DNA of 64,000 bases, taken from positions 1-64,000 of the forward strand of contig CAJNDT010000996.1 in the NCBI GenBank assembly GCA_905221615.1, in the 5' to 3' direction. The notes below the pieces were generated by a model. It was not told the DNA's origin. It worked only from the letters and a program-made list of their open reading frames with translations, and did not search any database. The translations under genes were made by a program, and so were the position numbers. Shown in pieces: positions 40,792 through 50,172 of this stretch; the stretch's first letter is position 1, and every line of letters starts with the position of its first letter. This DNA is from Symbiodinium sp. CCMP2592. Taxonomy: Eukaryota > Sar > Dinophyceae > Suessiales > Symbiodiniaceae.

Positions 40792-41709
40792 ATGCCAGCG
40801 AAGGATACGCAGCGCGTCAAGGAGCTGGTGCGAGACCAACTCAATGAAGGAGGAGATGTTGTACTACGTGGAGGTGACCTACAGACCTGGGCCAGCGAGC
40901 ACGTCGATTTTATCAAGTATAAGTCCGATGGCGATTCGGATGGGTGGCTTGTGCTTGGCCGGCCTAAGAAGGACAGTGTGACTCTACAAGGGAGCAAGAG
41001 ACCCTACGATGTGTGTATGGTGGGACCTGAGGAAGCCAAGCAGGAGGAGACCAAGTACGACGGATCCGGCATCACCTTCGAGAAGACTGTGCCCAACATC
41101 GTCAGGTCATCACTGCGACGCCTACACCAAAACCTCGGACACCCGAGGGCCGAGGACCTTTGCCGACACCTACGTTTGGCAGGATGCGAGCCCAGCGTCA
41201 TCAAGGCCGTGAAAGGAATGAAGCGCGAAACTTGCCAGGCTACCAAACACGCTCAGTTGGCGAGGCCTACTACGTTGCCCCGGCTGTTGGACTTCAACTC
41301 CTGCGTCGGCGTCGACCTCTTCTACGCCCACGACGCCCTGGATAAGAGGCATACTTTCCTCACGGTCGTCGCCTGGGCTACCACTTACCAAGTTGTCGTG
41401 CGACTTGAGTGTGAAGATGGCCCCTCTGTTGAGAAGGCATTCAACACATGTTGGCTGACCCCGTTCGGACCACCGACCACCGTGTCCTTGGATCTTGATG
41501 GAAAAGTTCAAGCTGGACTCGGTCGACTATGCGACTGGCACAACATCCGGATGAAAGACGTTGCGGCCCAAGCCAAGTGGCAAGGGGGCGTGACTGAACC
41601 CCAGATTGGATGGTTCAAGGGGATATGGGAGCGCGTCGTCCACGAGCTGAACGTCACCGAGGAAGAGGCCGAGATCGCCGGGACCATGGTGTGTCCAAGA
41701 ATGATCTGA
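40792..41709 (+). CDS. Copia-like integrase (gag-pre-integrase and core)
   Basis: An open frame of 305 codons begins ATGCCAGCGAAGG. Residues about 100-150 read SLRRLHQNLGHPRAEDLC and VKGMKRETCQATKHAQ, the HHCC-type zinc domain. The catalytic core shows Asp in VGVDLFYAHD (41,314), Asp in VSLDLDGK (41,491) and Glu in WQGGVTEPQIGWFKG (41,596), with the expected spacing. The activity of the family is DNA strand transfer of cDNA. The frame ends early at TGA 41,707-41,709 where the pol frame should continue into 41,719 onwards, so a frameshift lies at about 41,695. Confidence 0.8.
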   Translation: MPAKDTQRVKELVRDQLNEGGDVVLRGGDLQTWASEHVDFIKYKSDGDSDGWLVLGRPKKDSVTLQGSKRPYDVCMVGPEEAKQEETKYDGSGITFEKTVPNIVRSSLRRLHQNLGHPRAEDLCRHLRLAGCEPSVIKAVKGMKRETCQATKHAQLARPTTLPRLLDFNSCVGVDLFYAHDALDKRHTFLTVVAWATTYQVVVRLECEDGPSVEKAFNTCWLTPFGPPTTVSLDLDGKVQAGLGRLCDWHNIRMKDVAAQAKWQGGVTEPQIGWFKGIWERVVHELNVTEEEAEIAGTMVCPRMI

Positions 41710-41718
41710 GGCGGCGAT

Positions 41719-42183
41719 ATGCGGCCACAGTCCTATACGCAGTGGGTTCTTGGAAAGTCGCCCCGGATCCCCGAGGAACTATGTGACCCGGACGCAGGAG
41801 GAGTTGTGACCTGGGACTTGACCGAGGACTCGAAGTTCCAAAGGGCAGCGGCGCTCAGGGCAAGCGCCAGGATCGCATTCCATCAAGCTCAAGGAGATGA
41901 ACGACTACGTCGAGGACTGCTTCACCGGGCAAGAACAGCGAAGGCGGTCTACGAGATCGGGGACCCAGTGCACTACTGGAACCAGCCCAAAGACCGTCGC
42001 CGACCCCATTGGGTCGGACCAGCAGTCGTGGTCGGAAAACAAGGCGGGAGCTACCGGATTTCGAGAAATGGACGCTGCAGGCTCACGGCCCCAGAGCACT
42101 TGAGGAGTTCAGGACCTGAAGAAGTCGGCGAGTTCCTCACCATGAAGGGGGTCCGTGAAGAGGTCAATAAGCTGTTAATGTGA
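41719..42183 (+). CDS. Integrase C-terminal part of copia element
   Basis: This 154-codon frame reads TQWVLGKSPRIPEELCDP, then KFQRAAALRASARIAFHQ, then YEIGDPVHYWNQPKDRRR and HWVGPAVVVGKQGGSYRI. The last part is the SH3-like GKEKE-type domain that follows the integrase core. It is separated from the core by a frameshift and ends in TGA 42,181-42,183, six bases before a MITE-like insertion. Confidence 0.7.
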   Translation: MRPQSYTQWVLGKSPRIPEELCDPDAGGVVTWDLTEDSKFQRAAALRASARIAFHQAQGDERLRRGLLHRARTAKAVYEIGDPVHYWNQPKDRRRPHWVGPAVVVGKQGGSYRISRNGRCRLTAPEHLRSSGPEEVGEFLTMKGVREEVNKLLM

Positions 42184-42188
42184 GCTCG

Positions 42189-42631
42189 TGATTATTAAAG
42201 GTCCCCTCAATAGAGCTAAACTCGGCCCGGCACACAATAATAAAAGGTCCCCTCAATAGAGCTAAACTCGGCCCGCACACAATAATAAAGACCCCTCAAT
42301 AGTCCTAAAACCCGTCCCGTCCTAAAATTTTTAAGGTTTAAGTAGAGAAGCACTCCTAAAAGAGCGGAGCAAGAGGGCTGCTGGAGCGAAGAGGGCTGCA
42401 AAAATCTGCTACTATACTACTACTGTACTACTGTACTACTGTACTACTGTACTACTGTACTACTACTGTACTACTGTACTAATGTACTACTGTACTACTG
42501 TACCACCCCCGGCCCCCAAACAACTTCGACCCCGGACCCCCCAAACAACTTCAGGTCAGAGATATGCGGACCCCCCGTTAATATTACAGGGACTGGACTT
42601 GTTTGGGGGGGGGGGGGGGGTTTAATAATCA
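42189..42631. mobile_element. MITE-like insertion splitting pol
   Basis: This 443-bp non-coding segment is bounded by perfect 11-bp inverted repeats, TGATTATTAAA and TTTAATAATCA. It holds two and a half copies of a roughly 48-bp tandem repeat (GTCCCCTCAATAGAGCTAAA), a TACTACTG microsatellite and a run of 16 G. It lies between the end of the integrase part (VNKLLM) and the start of the RT part (MDLDDPST), which are normally fused in copia pol. A clear target duplication was not found. Confidence 0.5.
42410..42505. repeat. TACTACTG-type microsatellite
   Basis: CTACTGTA and CTACTACTG units in tandem inside the MITE-like insertion, followed by C-rich sequence and the G run 42,605-42,620. Confidence 0.9.
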
Positions 42632-42646
42632 GGAGACTAACTAGCC

Positions 42647-44959
42647 ATGGACCTTGACGACCCCAGCACCTACGTGGAGGCCGAAGAGGAGGACGGCGGA
42701 GAACAGACCATGGGCGACGACTACCGAGACGCCTTGAAGCGCAAGGACGACGGCCTCGACCACCTGTCCGACTACGGCTCCGATATGTCCGACGGGGGGG
42801 TAGTTCTTGATGGAGAAGGCGACCATGAGATGGCCGAGCGCGGGGAAGACACTTTGGAACACGTTCTACCTCTACGACGCCTACGCAAGAAGACCCGAAA
42901 GGACCAAATCGCCCGGGACCCCGACGAGGTGATGCTTACCAACAAGGCCCTCACTCAGCGAGGACATGCTAAGCGGCAAGAGAAAGAACTACGGTGGAAC
43001 GAGATCCCGGAGCACGCCAGGAAACTCTTCAAGGACGCCGAAAAGGTGCAGTGGGATGAACACTTGTCCTACGACGCGCTGGAGCCACTGAGTCTCGAAG
43101 AGTCTAAACGCGTTCGAGATTCTGTTCCCGCCTCTCGCACACTGCCGTGTCGATGGGCATATCGCGACAAGAACTGGGCGGCTCGGCAAGCAAGTGGTGG
43201 CGAGCAAGAGCCCGCCTGGAGATGCAAGAGCCGATTGGTGATCGGAGGACATCGCGACCCCGATCTTGGAGTCGAGGCCTTGGACACAGACGCCCCAACG
43301 TTGTCACGACCAGGTTTCGCCTGCCTCATGCAGCTACTGGCGAACGGACTTGAAGCAGAAGACCCATGGACGGCCGCAGCGGGCGACATCCAGTGTGCCT
43401 TCCTCACTGGAGGCTACCTTACCAGAGGGGAGGACCTCTACCTCCACCAGCCGGCCACCGGCTTCCCTGGACTTCTTCCTGGTCAACTGGTGAGGATCAA
43501 GAAGAATATCTTCGGCTTGGCTACGTCTCCCCACGAGTGGTGGAAGGACCTACAGCAAGGGATGTTGAGCGCCGAGATTCAGTACCTCGGTGAGACCTAT
43601 GGGTTCGAGCAGTGCCCTCTGGATCCCTGCATCTTCATGCTGAGGCGACGTGACAACGAAAAGTTCACCGGCAAGCCGTTGGGCTATGTGGGGAGTCATG
43701 TTGACGACCTACTGGTTATAGCTGGAAAAGTGGTGAACAAGCTCATACAGGCGGCGCTGTCAAAGACCTTCCCCATCGACAAGTGGGAGGAGGACCACCT
43801 CGACTACGTGGGCACCGAGATCATCTGTGGTCAAGGAGAGGTCTTGGTCACCCAGCGCAAGTACGCCGGCACACGGCTGCTCACCGTGGACATCCCAAAG
43901 GGGCTTGATGAAGAGGACCTTGCAGGCCCGGAGCAGATCGCCGATAATCAGTCCCTCATTGGAGCACTGTCTTGGTTGGCTTCGCAGACGAGGCCAGACC
44001 TCACCTGTTCAGTGAGTCTGGCGCAACAACTCCAACGGCGGCCGACGATTGGCGACCTGAAGTTCACCAACCAGATTTCCATGAGAGCCTTGGCCTACAA
44101 GGAAGAGGGCCTTCGCTACCGTCCTCTTCCTGCTACGTTCGGCGTGGTGGTGTACCACGATGCGGCATGGGCAAATGCTCTGGACGACGAGTGCGAGGAG
44201 GACTACTTCCGACTGACGGAAGAAGACAGGGAGGCCGGCCTCATGCGAGAAGGGCCTTTCGGATCTCGGAAGGAGTGTAAGGCCAAGCGGCAGAACTCGA
44301 AGGTCGCCTCGCAGATCGGCGCGCTGGTGCTCTTCGCCGACCTCGAGAGCGTGAAGGGCGGGATCGGCAACTTCTCCATTGCCGATTGGCGATCGAGAGC
44401 GGGCCAAAGGGTGTGCAGATCTACCTCTGGCGCAGAGACGCAAGCCTCTGTGGAAGGGGTGGAAGGAGCCCAGTATATGAGGTCCAGCATCGAGACGTTG
44501 GTCGAAGGCGAGCTTGTGAAGGTGGAGTCGTCGAAGGCCCCGCTCCTCTGCTTGAGTGACTGCGGGTCATTATATGACCATCTCCACAAGCAAGGCATTC
44601 CGAGAGTGCCGACAGACCGTAGGCTCGCCATAGATTTAGCTGCATTGAGACAGAGTCTCAAGAGAGAGCAATGGGGGAGCAAGCTCCCCATCGGGTGGGT
44701 CCCGAGCGGTCTCCAATTTGGAGACATCTTGACAAAGCCCGGAGACCCCAAGCAGTGGTGGGATTCCCAGAAGGGCCAGCTTTCAGTGCCGATAGATCTC
44801 TCAGAGAACGGCCGAGCCAGTGTTTTTCATGAGGAGAAGAGAACCAGTGTTGAGCACAAAGTGAATACTTGCAGTGATCATCGTGATGACAGCACTTTTG
44901 GCAATCTTCGTACTGCTGTGCTTTGCAAGAAAGACTCAACATACGGTTCTCGACTCTGA
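42647..44959 (+). CDS. Copia-like reverse transcriptase and RNase H
   Basis: A single intact frame of 770 codons. The acidic N-terminus (residues 1-60) is followed by a linker, then RT from about 165: SRTLPCRWAYRDKNW, CKSRLVIGGHRD, AAAGDIQCAFLTGG (motif A Asp), RIKKNIFGLATSPHEWW (motif B) and YVGSHVDDLLVIAG (motif C VDD, codons 43,700-43,708). A copia-type RNase H follows (VYHDAAWAN, VCRSTSGAETQASVEG, CLSDCGSLYDHL, then LQFGDILTKPG). All catalytic residues are present, so this piece could be active. The last 37 residues are encoded inside the 3' LTR. Confidence 0.9.
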   Translation: MDLDDPSTYVEAEEEDGGEQTMGDDYRDALKRKDDGLDHLSDYGSDMSDGGVVLDGEGDHEMAERGEDTLEHVLPLRRLRKKTRKDQIARDPDEVMLTNKALTQRGHAKRQEKELRWNEIPEHARKLFKDAEKVQWDEHLSYDALEPLSLEESKRVRDSVPASRTLPCRWAYRDKNWAARQASGGEQEPAWRCKSRLVIGGHRDPDLGVEALDTDAPTLSRPGFACLMQLLANGLEAEDPWTAAAGDIQCAFLTGGYLTRGEDLYLHQPATGFPGLLPGQLVRIKKNIFGLATSPHEWWKDLQQGMLSAEIQYLGETYGFEQCPLDPCIFMLRRRDNEKFTGKPLGYVGSHVDDLLVIAGKVVNKLIQAALSKTFPIDKWEEDHLDYVGTEIICGQGEVLVTQRKYAGTRLLTVDIPKGLDEEDLAGPEQIADNQSLIGALSWLASQTRPDLTCSVSLAQQLQRRPTIGDLKFTNQISMRALAYKEEGLRYRPLPATFGVVVYHDAAWANALDDECEEDYFRLTEEDREAGLMREGPFGSRKECKAKRQNSKVASQIGALVLFADLESVKGGIGNFSIADWRSRAGQRVCRSTSGAETQASVEGVEGAQYMRSSIETLVEGELVKVESSKAPLLCLSDCGSLYDHLHKQGIPRVPTDRRLAIDLAALRQSLKREQWGSKLPIGWVPSGLQFGDILTKPGDPKQWWDSQKGQLSVPIDLSENGRASVFHEEKRTSVEHKVNTCSDHRDDSTFGNLRTAVLCKKDSTYGSRL
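44831..44847 (+). promoter_or_regulatory. Polypurine tract
   Basis: GAGGAGAAGAGAACCAG lies directly before the 3' LTR, the position where plus-strand DNA synthesis is primed. It is interrupted by two C at its end. Confidence 0.7.
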
Positions 44960-45062
44960 CAGGCGACCGCTACCGAAGGCATTGTGGATCATGGAAAAGA
45001 CTGCCTCGCTGTGGAGGCCAGGGACTTGTGTAGCTTGTGTAGTCCCCCCTTAGTGTTGTAAA
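44848..45062 (+). repeat. 3' LTR of copia-like element
   Basis: 215 bp, matching the 5' LTR at 213 positions. It is followed by AGAAC (45,063-45,067), the second copy of the target duplication. Confidence 0.92.
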
Positions 45063-45137
45063 AGAACCCTTCCAACTTCACGAGAAATAAAAGAACTCCG
45101 TCTGGGTCGTACTCGACAACAAAAGAGATGAGCTCGC

Positions 45138-45203
45138 TCCTTGTCGTCCCCTCTTCCTCCTCAAGGGATACTCCTTGTCGTCCCCTCTTCCTCCTCAAGG
45201 GAT
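45138..45203. repeat. 33-bp tandem duplication
   Basis: The unit starting CCTTGTCGTCCCCTCTTCCT and ending CAAGGGATA occurs twice head to tail just outside the copia element. Confidence 0.85.
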
Positions 45204-45250
45204 AGAAGCGAGATAGCTCTCAAGAAATGAGGACAGAGCTCTCTCAATCT

Positions 45251-45882
45251 TCAACAGAAGTGTCTGATCATCCCTACCTCATCCTCTGAGTTAGCTTCCA
45301 AAATGTAAAAGCACAAATCGTGCTCGTCACTTTTGCTCTGAAAGGGCTTCAGTACGCTCGAGTTTCTTGCCGCTGCACATTCCTCAGAAACTTTTCCCCT
45401 CTCCCGGTCCTGCTCGAACTTGTTCCCGGATCTGGTAGAAGGGGTAGAGGAGCTTCCCGAACACGTGGCTCCCGTAGGCCGTGCCTCCTCCGACTGGGCT
45501 GCCGTAGCCTGCCCAAGCCCTGCCCCAGTCGAAATGCCCAACATCGGTAGGGCGTTCTCCTCCATCCAGCTCTGGATTCTCGCCGCCACATCTGGATCAA
45601 GTCCGCTGCTCGTGCCCATAAGCTCGGTCGGCCACGTCCCGGCTGTGGTTGTGGTTGGTGTTCCCGCTCTGGCCTTCCTGGTTGATGATCACCTGGCTGT
45701 CGTGCTGGATCGCCTCCTGGCCGCCATTCCCGGATGAGGTTGTCGAGCGCCGCCCCATCCACCAAGCCAGGGCCAGCAACCCCACAAACCACAAGTAGCG
45801 CACCAGGACCACGACCATCAAGTAGATCAGCGAAGCGAGGTCTTCGAAGAGCTCGCTGGGGCCGGCTGGCCCGAACTCGCAC
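45251..45882 (-). pseudogene. C-terminal tail with transmembrane segment, after RNase H
   Basis: In the same frame as the RNase H piece, after one TAA stop (45,885-45,887), the sequence reads GPAGPSELFEDLASLIYL. It continues into a hydrophobic run (MVVVLVRYLWFVGLLALAWW, about 20 residues) ending in MGRRS, the pattern of a membrane anchor with a basic stop-transfer. A Gln/Asn/Ser-rich tail follows. A second frame then reads AARIQSWMEENALPMLGI. A membrane-anchored extension is unusual for copia pol. Confidence 0.4.
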
Positions 45883-45884
45883 CC

Positions 45885-46400
45885 TTAAAAGGTTAGTTGC
45901 ACATCATTGTTCCGATCTCCTCGTCCTGCTCGCCTCGCCGCCCGGAACTCGTTCTGGCACACGTGCTCCCCGTTGTCGTGGACCAAACCCACCAGGTAGC
46001 ACAACAGCCGCAGCCGCTTTGCGGTGAAGCACTTCGTCCCGAGGTCGGCCGGGTTGAACTCCGTCGGGACCGCCAGCACTTTAAGGAGGTGCTGCGCCAC
46101 CCATTGCTGGATCCACAAGCACGAGGTCTGTAGGTGCCTCACTCTCCCGACGCCAAGCCTTGAGGCTATTGCCCGTGCCACCGAAGAGTCGGACCTCATG
46201 ATCAAGACGGTTTCGTGCTACACCAAAAACTCCCAGACCTTCTTGACCAAGATGCACTCGGAGGTGGTTTGCGTCAGCTCCACCAGCTCAGCTTCTCCGC
46301 TGCTCAGGGTTAGGGCTTGGCCGATGAAAATCTGGCCCGATGACAGACTCCGCCGGGTAGTTCGGTCATTCGCGAAGTTGCTGTCCGAAAAGTCCATGAT
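45885..46400 (-). pseudogene. RNase H of older copia element
   Basis: The frame reads RSDSSVARAIASRLGVGR, VRHLQTSCLWIQQWV and VPTEFNPADLGTKCFTAK, the D-S-S strand and the A-D-x-x-T-K ending of copia-type RNase H. The earlier part (about 46,250-46,400) is in other frames (SGQIFIGQ-like and GEAELV-like remnants). It ends in TAA at 45,885. Confidence 0.6.
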
Positions 46401-47108
46401 GAGGTGGCCCTGCTCTTCGCCTAGAGGTACTGTATGGCCGCCTGGCAGTCCGGCCGTTCCGCCGACATCCCCAGCATGGTCCGGTAGGGTCGCCTCGCCC
46501 GCTGGGTCCCGGTGTGCTCCTCTTCTTGGGTCGGCCGGCCAGCTCGTAGAGGTCCTGGTAGAACCGCGTGGCCACCCTTATCGTGATCGAGCCGTCGGCC
46601 TCGAACTGGTGGCGTCGCCGCAGGAACTCATACATGTCCCCTGGCAACTGGAAGGGCCCACTGACCTTCACCTGGTACTTGCTCTTCAGGGTCTTCTGGA
46701 TCTTCGCCTGGATCTCGTGCTGGTGATGTCGTCGACGTGGACGGCCCTTGCCCTGAAAAGTGTGGGTACCTCCTCCATGCTCTCCAGGTCCTCGGCCACG
46801 TCGCCGCTCAGCTGGTAGAACCACTTTTGTGATCCTTTCCTTTGTCCTGGCAGCACCCGGCCCAGTTTCCACTGGCCGTGCTTGCCCGAACTTTGCCGTG
46901 TAGGACTGGGGGAGGTAACAAGGACGGGCTCGTCAGCAGGCTGCTCCACCTGGAGAAACGCGTCCCATCTCCACGCTCCACTTGTTTTACCGCGCCACCA
47001 AACGGGCTCGTACCAGCCGCGGGCCTTGTCGTACTTCCAGGTTTTGACGAACACGGTGCTCAGGTGCTCGGCCTCCTCCCATGCCGCCGGGTCGACCAAA
47101 ACGGTCAT
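46366..47108 (-). pseudogene. Reverse transcriptase of older copia element
   Basis: One frame reads WRWDAFLQVEQPADEPVL (motif A, DAFLQV), GQWKLGRVLPGQRKGSQK, and RARAVHVDDI (motif C, VDD at about 46,728-46,740). The next frame continues KSKYQVKVSGPFQLPGDM and LRRRHQFEADGSITIRVA, the palm end and thumb. The frame change lies just after the VDD. Fingers are partly missing upstream. Confidence 0.65.
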
Positions 47109-47162
47109 CTTCTCCAGCCGATCTCCTCCAGCTCGGCGGCGTCGTCCAGCACCGCCAGCTCT

Positions 47163-48003
47163 TCACTGCTCAGGTTTGGCGGGTCCTCGGTCGACTGGGC
47201 CGTCGGCCGCAATCTCCGCCTCGATCAGCCTCGATCTCTGGGCCGCGCTCGGCCCACTCTGCGTCCACCGTCTCGACCATCCTGATCGAGCCTCTGCCGT
47301 CCCCGCTGTCGCTGCTGCTGCTGCTGCTGCTCTGGCTGCCTTGGGCCATCTCTTCCGCCTTGCGCTTCTCGGCTGCTCCGGTCGACGCCGGCTCTGCTTC
47401 CGCTCGCTTTGGCGGGCTGCCCGGCTGTTCTCCAGAGCTTGCCATCCACGAAGGAAGCGATGGGCTGTAGGGGGTGAACGGCTCGGCTTCCTCAGCTTTC
47501 CTTTTCCCTCCGGCTGCCGACTGAGACGGTGACTGCAGGTCTGGCGGTGTGGCCGGTGTTGTCGGTGATCTCGGCGGGGTGGCGGGCAGCACTTCCTCTG
47601 AGAGTCGCCAGGATAACAGTTCCTGTGTTGGGCCCGGGCACAGCCAAGACCATCTTCGTGTCCAGGTCGACACCGATAAGTATCCAGTTCTCCTGCTCGC
47701 CCTCGGGGCTCGGCCTCTCGCCGCCTTCCTCCAGCGAGGCAAAGTAGAAGTCGACCTGCAAGATCGGGAGTCGCACGTCCCTGTTGGCTCCTTGGCTGTG
47801 TCGGTCTCCGCGGTTTCTTGTGCGAACGCAGGCCTCGCACCAACTCGCAAAAGGCATGTGCGTGGAGGACTTGTGCGGTACAGCGTGGTCCGGGCCTTGT
47901 AGAGGGTCGCGTCGTGCCACGACCAAGGATCGAGAAAGTCGGTCGCGGCCGCCTGGTAGTGCATCTTGATGCCGTTCCCCAGCACGTGCATGCCCTCGTT
48001 CTT
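47163..48003 (-). pseudogene. Integrase N-terminus and Ser-rich linker of older copia element
   Basis: One frame reads HKSSTHMPFASWCEACVR (the HHCC zinc site), then LPILQVDFYFASLEEG (first catalytic Asp), then NWILIGVDLDTKMVLAVP. It breaks off after ILATL. A shifted frame continues directly with the linker (EEVLPATPPRSPTTPATP, then a run of seven Ser). The second Asp and the Glu of the core are absent, so roughly 150 residues were deleted near 47.6 kb. Confidence 0.6.
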
Positions 48004-49344
48004 TATAGGCCTCCATCTCCACGGAAATGGTCACCTTGGGCAGCTTTGGCGGGAGGCTCCGGGGAACCTCGGTGATCGCGCGGACCACGACCTGCACGAC
48101 CAAAGAGTTGTGCTTGAAGGCCACGGGTGCGTGGGGGACCATGCTTCTTGGCCCGGCTCCTCCTGTAGAGCTGGGGTCCTCTTCCGAGACCAGCTGCCAA
48201 CCTTGCTTCACCCCGGGCCCGGATGTCGTTGCCCTGGGCGTCGGTGAGCCTTGGTGGGGCCGCGTTGCCAGGCAGCGGATCCCCCATTGCACGCATGGCA
48301 CCATGCTTGCGTCCAGCACGATGGTCACGGGGTCGTGTTGTTGCTCGGTTCCTCGAAGGTGGGGACCGAACACTCACAGCTCGCACGGCCGGCTCCTTTA
48401 GGAAGTCGTCGTAGAAGTCCGTCACCACGTCGTTGTCGGAGATGTCGAAGACATAGGTGGTGTTGGTGTTTGCGTCCGGAGGGGTCACCAGCCGCACTCG
48501 CCGTACCGAATTTGCTGGTGGCTGGCTCGTTGTATTAGTTCTCGTTGTCGTTGGGGCCGGCATTGTCGGGGCGGTGTTGCTCGCTGGCGGCGCTGTTGCT
48601 GTGGCCTGCTCCTGGTTCACCTGGTTCACGTTCTTGCCTCTGCCCTTGCCCTTAGGGCAGTCCCGGACAAAGTGTCGCCCACCGCAGGTGTAGCCCGGTG
48701 GTCCGCCCTTGCCGCCCTTCTTGCCCTTGCCACCTTTCTCCTTGCCCTTTCCTTTTCCTTTCTCTCCCTTCTTCCCTTTGTGGCCTCCTTGCTTGCCTCC
48801 CTTGTGGCCGCCCTTGCCTTTCTCCACGCGGTCGATCTCCATGTCGGCGGGGCCGCCTTGGTTGAGCGTGCCCTGGGCGGTCACGGCCAGGAGGGCGAAG
48901 CCGGAAGAAGGTTGCCAGCGTGTGCTGGCCGTTTCGTAGGCCAACAGCTTCTCGCGGATGGCCTTGTAGTCGGTGCTCTCGTCCATCGTCAGGTGGAGCT
49001 GGGTCTGCAAGTTGGTGGGGGCAGCCTGGATAACAGAACTTATACGCAGATCGTCGGGGTAGGTGCCGCCAGACACCCGCTCGTACTCCTTTGATGAGCT
49101 CCTCGTACTTCACGATCTGCTCGGCCAGGCTGCGGTTCGCGTCGAACCGGATGCCGGCCAGCTGTGCCATCAAAGCCAGCTGTTGCTGCCGCGTGGCCGG
49201 CTGCATTTCTCCCATCAGGACCCTCCAGGCCTCGAACCCATTGTTCGAGGGCACCCCTCTCACAAGCTTCGCCGGTCGCTGCCTCACAAAGGAAAGCAGG
49301 ATGGCGTAGAGCTCGATGCTGCGCTTGCGCACCGCAGCATCCAT
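48003..49344 (-). pseudogene. gag and protease of older copia element
   Basis: The first frame (49,344) reads KRSIELYAILLSFVRQRP, FEAWRVLMGEMQPATRQQ and ALMAQLAGIRFDANRSLA, a UBN2-type copia gag. A shifted frame continues NLQTQLHLTMDESTDYKA, a Gly/Lys-rich tract, and the zinc-knuckle remnant CGGRHFVRDCP, in which the first Cys of the CCHC box is lost. The protease site reads TIVLDASMVPC where an Asp-Ser-Gly-type triad is expected after Leu, so the active site appears deleted. Confidence 0.65.
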
Positions 49345-49399
49345 TCCTAGAGGACGAAATGTCTCTTATAATTCCCCGAAAGGTAACTAGTGAAAATGT

Positions 49400-49525
49400 G
49401 CGGCGCTGAATGTTTCTTAATTTCCTCTAGTACGACCGAACATATGAGATTTTGGAATGCACTTTATTTTCCTTGTTGTTGACTCATGGACTGCGAAAAC
49501 ACGAAATGTCCTTTATTTTCCATCA

Positions 49526-49566
<41 letters not shown>

Positions 49567-49943
49567 TATTAGTATACATATTTGGCATGACTTGACTTGC
49601 TTTGGCATGGCATGATTTGCTTGCTGCTACTACTACTACTACTACTACTGCTACTACTACTACTACTATATACTACTACTACTGCTACTACTAGTACTAT
49701 ATTACTACTATTATACTATGTATTTTTGACATGGTTTGACTTGCTTGGCATGGCTTGAACTGATTGGCATGGCTTGAATTGAGTGGCATGGCTTGAATGA
49801 CATGCAGCAATGGATAGATGCTTTGCACGGTTTCACCATGTTGGGCTCAAAGCTGTGCTGGGCAGAGCCATGTCCCAGCTCGAGGCAGGCTCACTCCGTA
49901 TACGGAGTGTAGGTTATCAGAGCAGTGGAACTGTGCAGGTCGC
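49400..49943. repeat. Non-coding interval with (TA)n and (TAC)n microsatellites
   Basis: (TA)n at 49,527-49,563 and (CTA)n at 49,622-49,710, followed by diverged repeats of GGCATGGCTTGAATTGA (49,715-49,800). No gene is supported. Confidence 0.8.
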
Positions 49944-50097
49944 ATGCCGAAGCGAAGGCTAGCTATCAAGGACGTGTTTGACAGTGCCCCGCTGTACTTG
50001 CAGAGATTTGCATTGCAGCAGCAAGATCGCGACTCGATCCTGGCTCCTCTGCATCATCTAGGTCCAAGCATGTTAGCTCCCTTTGAGATCTTGCAGG
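49944..50097 (+). CDS. Tentative first exon of two-module HMG-like gene
   Basis: ATG at 49,944 opens MPKRRLAIKDVFDSAPLY, then LQRFALQQQDRDSILAPL. The junction to the next exon is unresolved: CAGG occurs at both candidate boundaries (50,094 and 50,170) but no standard donor gives the right phase. Translation might instead start at ATG 50,187 in the next exon. Confidence 0.35.
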
Positions 50098-50172
50098 GGT
50101 CTATGTAAAGCTGGAAGGCAGCGACAGGGTGCATAGTGCATGTTGGCATATAATTTCGTATCCTGTACACAG

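Larger units (their letters stand above)
37829..45062 (+). mobile_element. Complete Ty1/copia-like LTR retrotransposon with broken ORFs
   Basis: This 7,234-bp element has 215-bp LTRs at both ends, a 5-bp target duplication, a primer binding site and a polypurine tract. Internal order is gag-like region, a dioxygenase-like domain, integrase, then reverse transcriptase and RNase H. Integrase upstream of RT defines the Ty1/copia order. The LTRs differ at only two positions, so insertion is recent. Yet the polyprotein has an in-frame TGA (39,184), several frameshifts (about 39,500, 40,000, 40,115, 40,785, 41,700) and a 443-bp insertion in pol (42,189-42,631). It therefore cannot encode a full polyprotein by standard decoding. 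Confidence 0.9.
45251..49344 (-). mobile_element. Older, second copia-like element (degraded, internally deleted)
   Basis: On the minus strand the order is gag (49.34-48.65 kb), zinc knuckle (48.66), protease remnant (48.3), integrase N-terminus (47.9-47.6), linker (47.5-47.17), RT (47.1-46.4), RNase H (46.4-45.89) and a membrane-anchor tail (45.8-45.6). The order gag-PR-IN-RT-RH is copia. Sequence motifs differ from those of the neighbouring complete element, so it is another family. The integrase catalytic half is missing and frames shift repeatedly. No LTR pair was found. Confidence 0.7.

Noticed and set aside
47170..47991. 273-codon minus-strand ORF in the older copia element taken as one protein
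   Set aside because: Its N-terminal part is out of frame with the integrase zinc domain, which is read in the overlapping frame; only the linker part is plausible.
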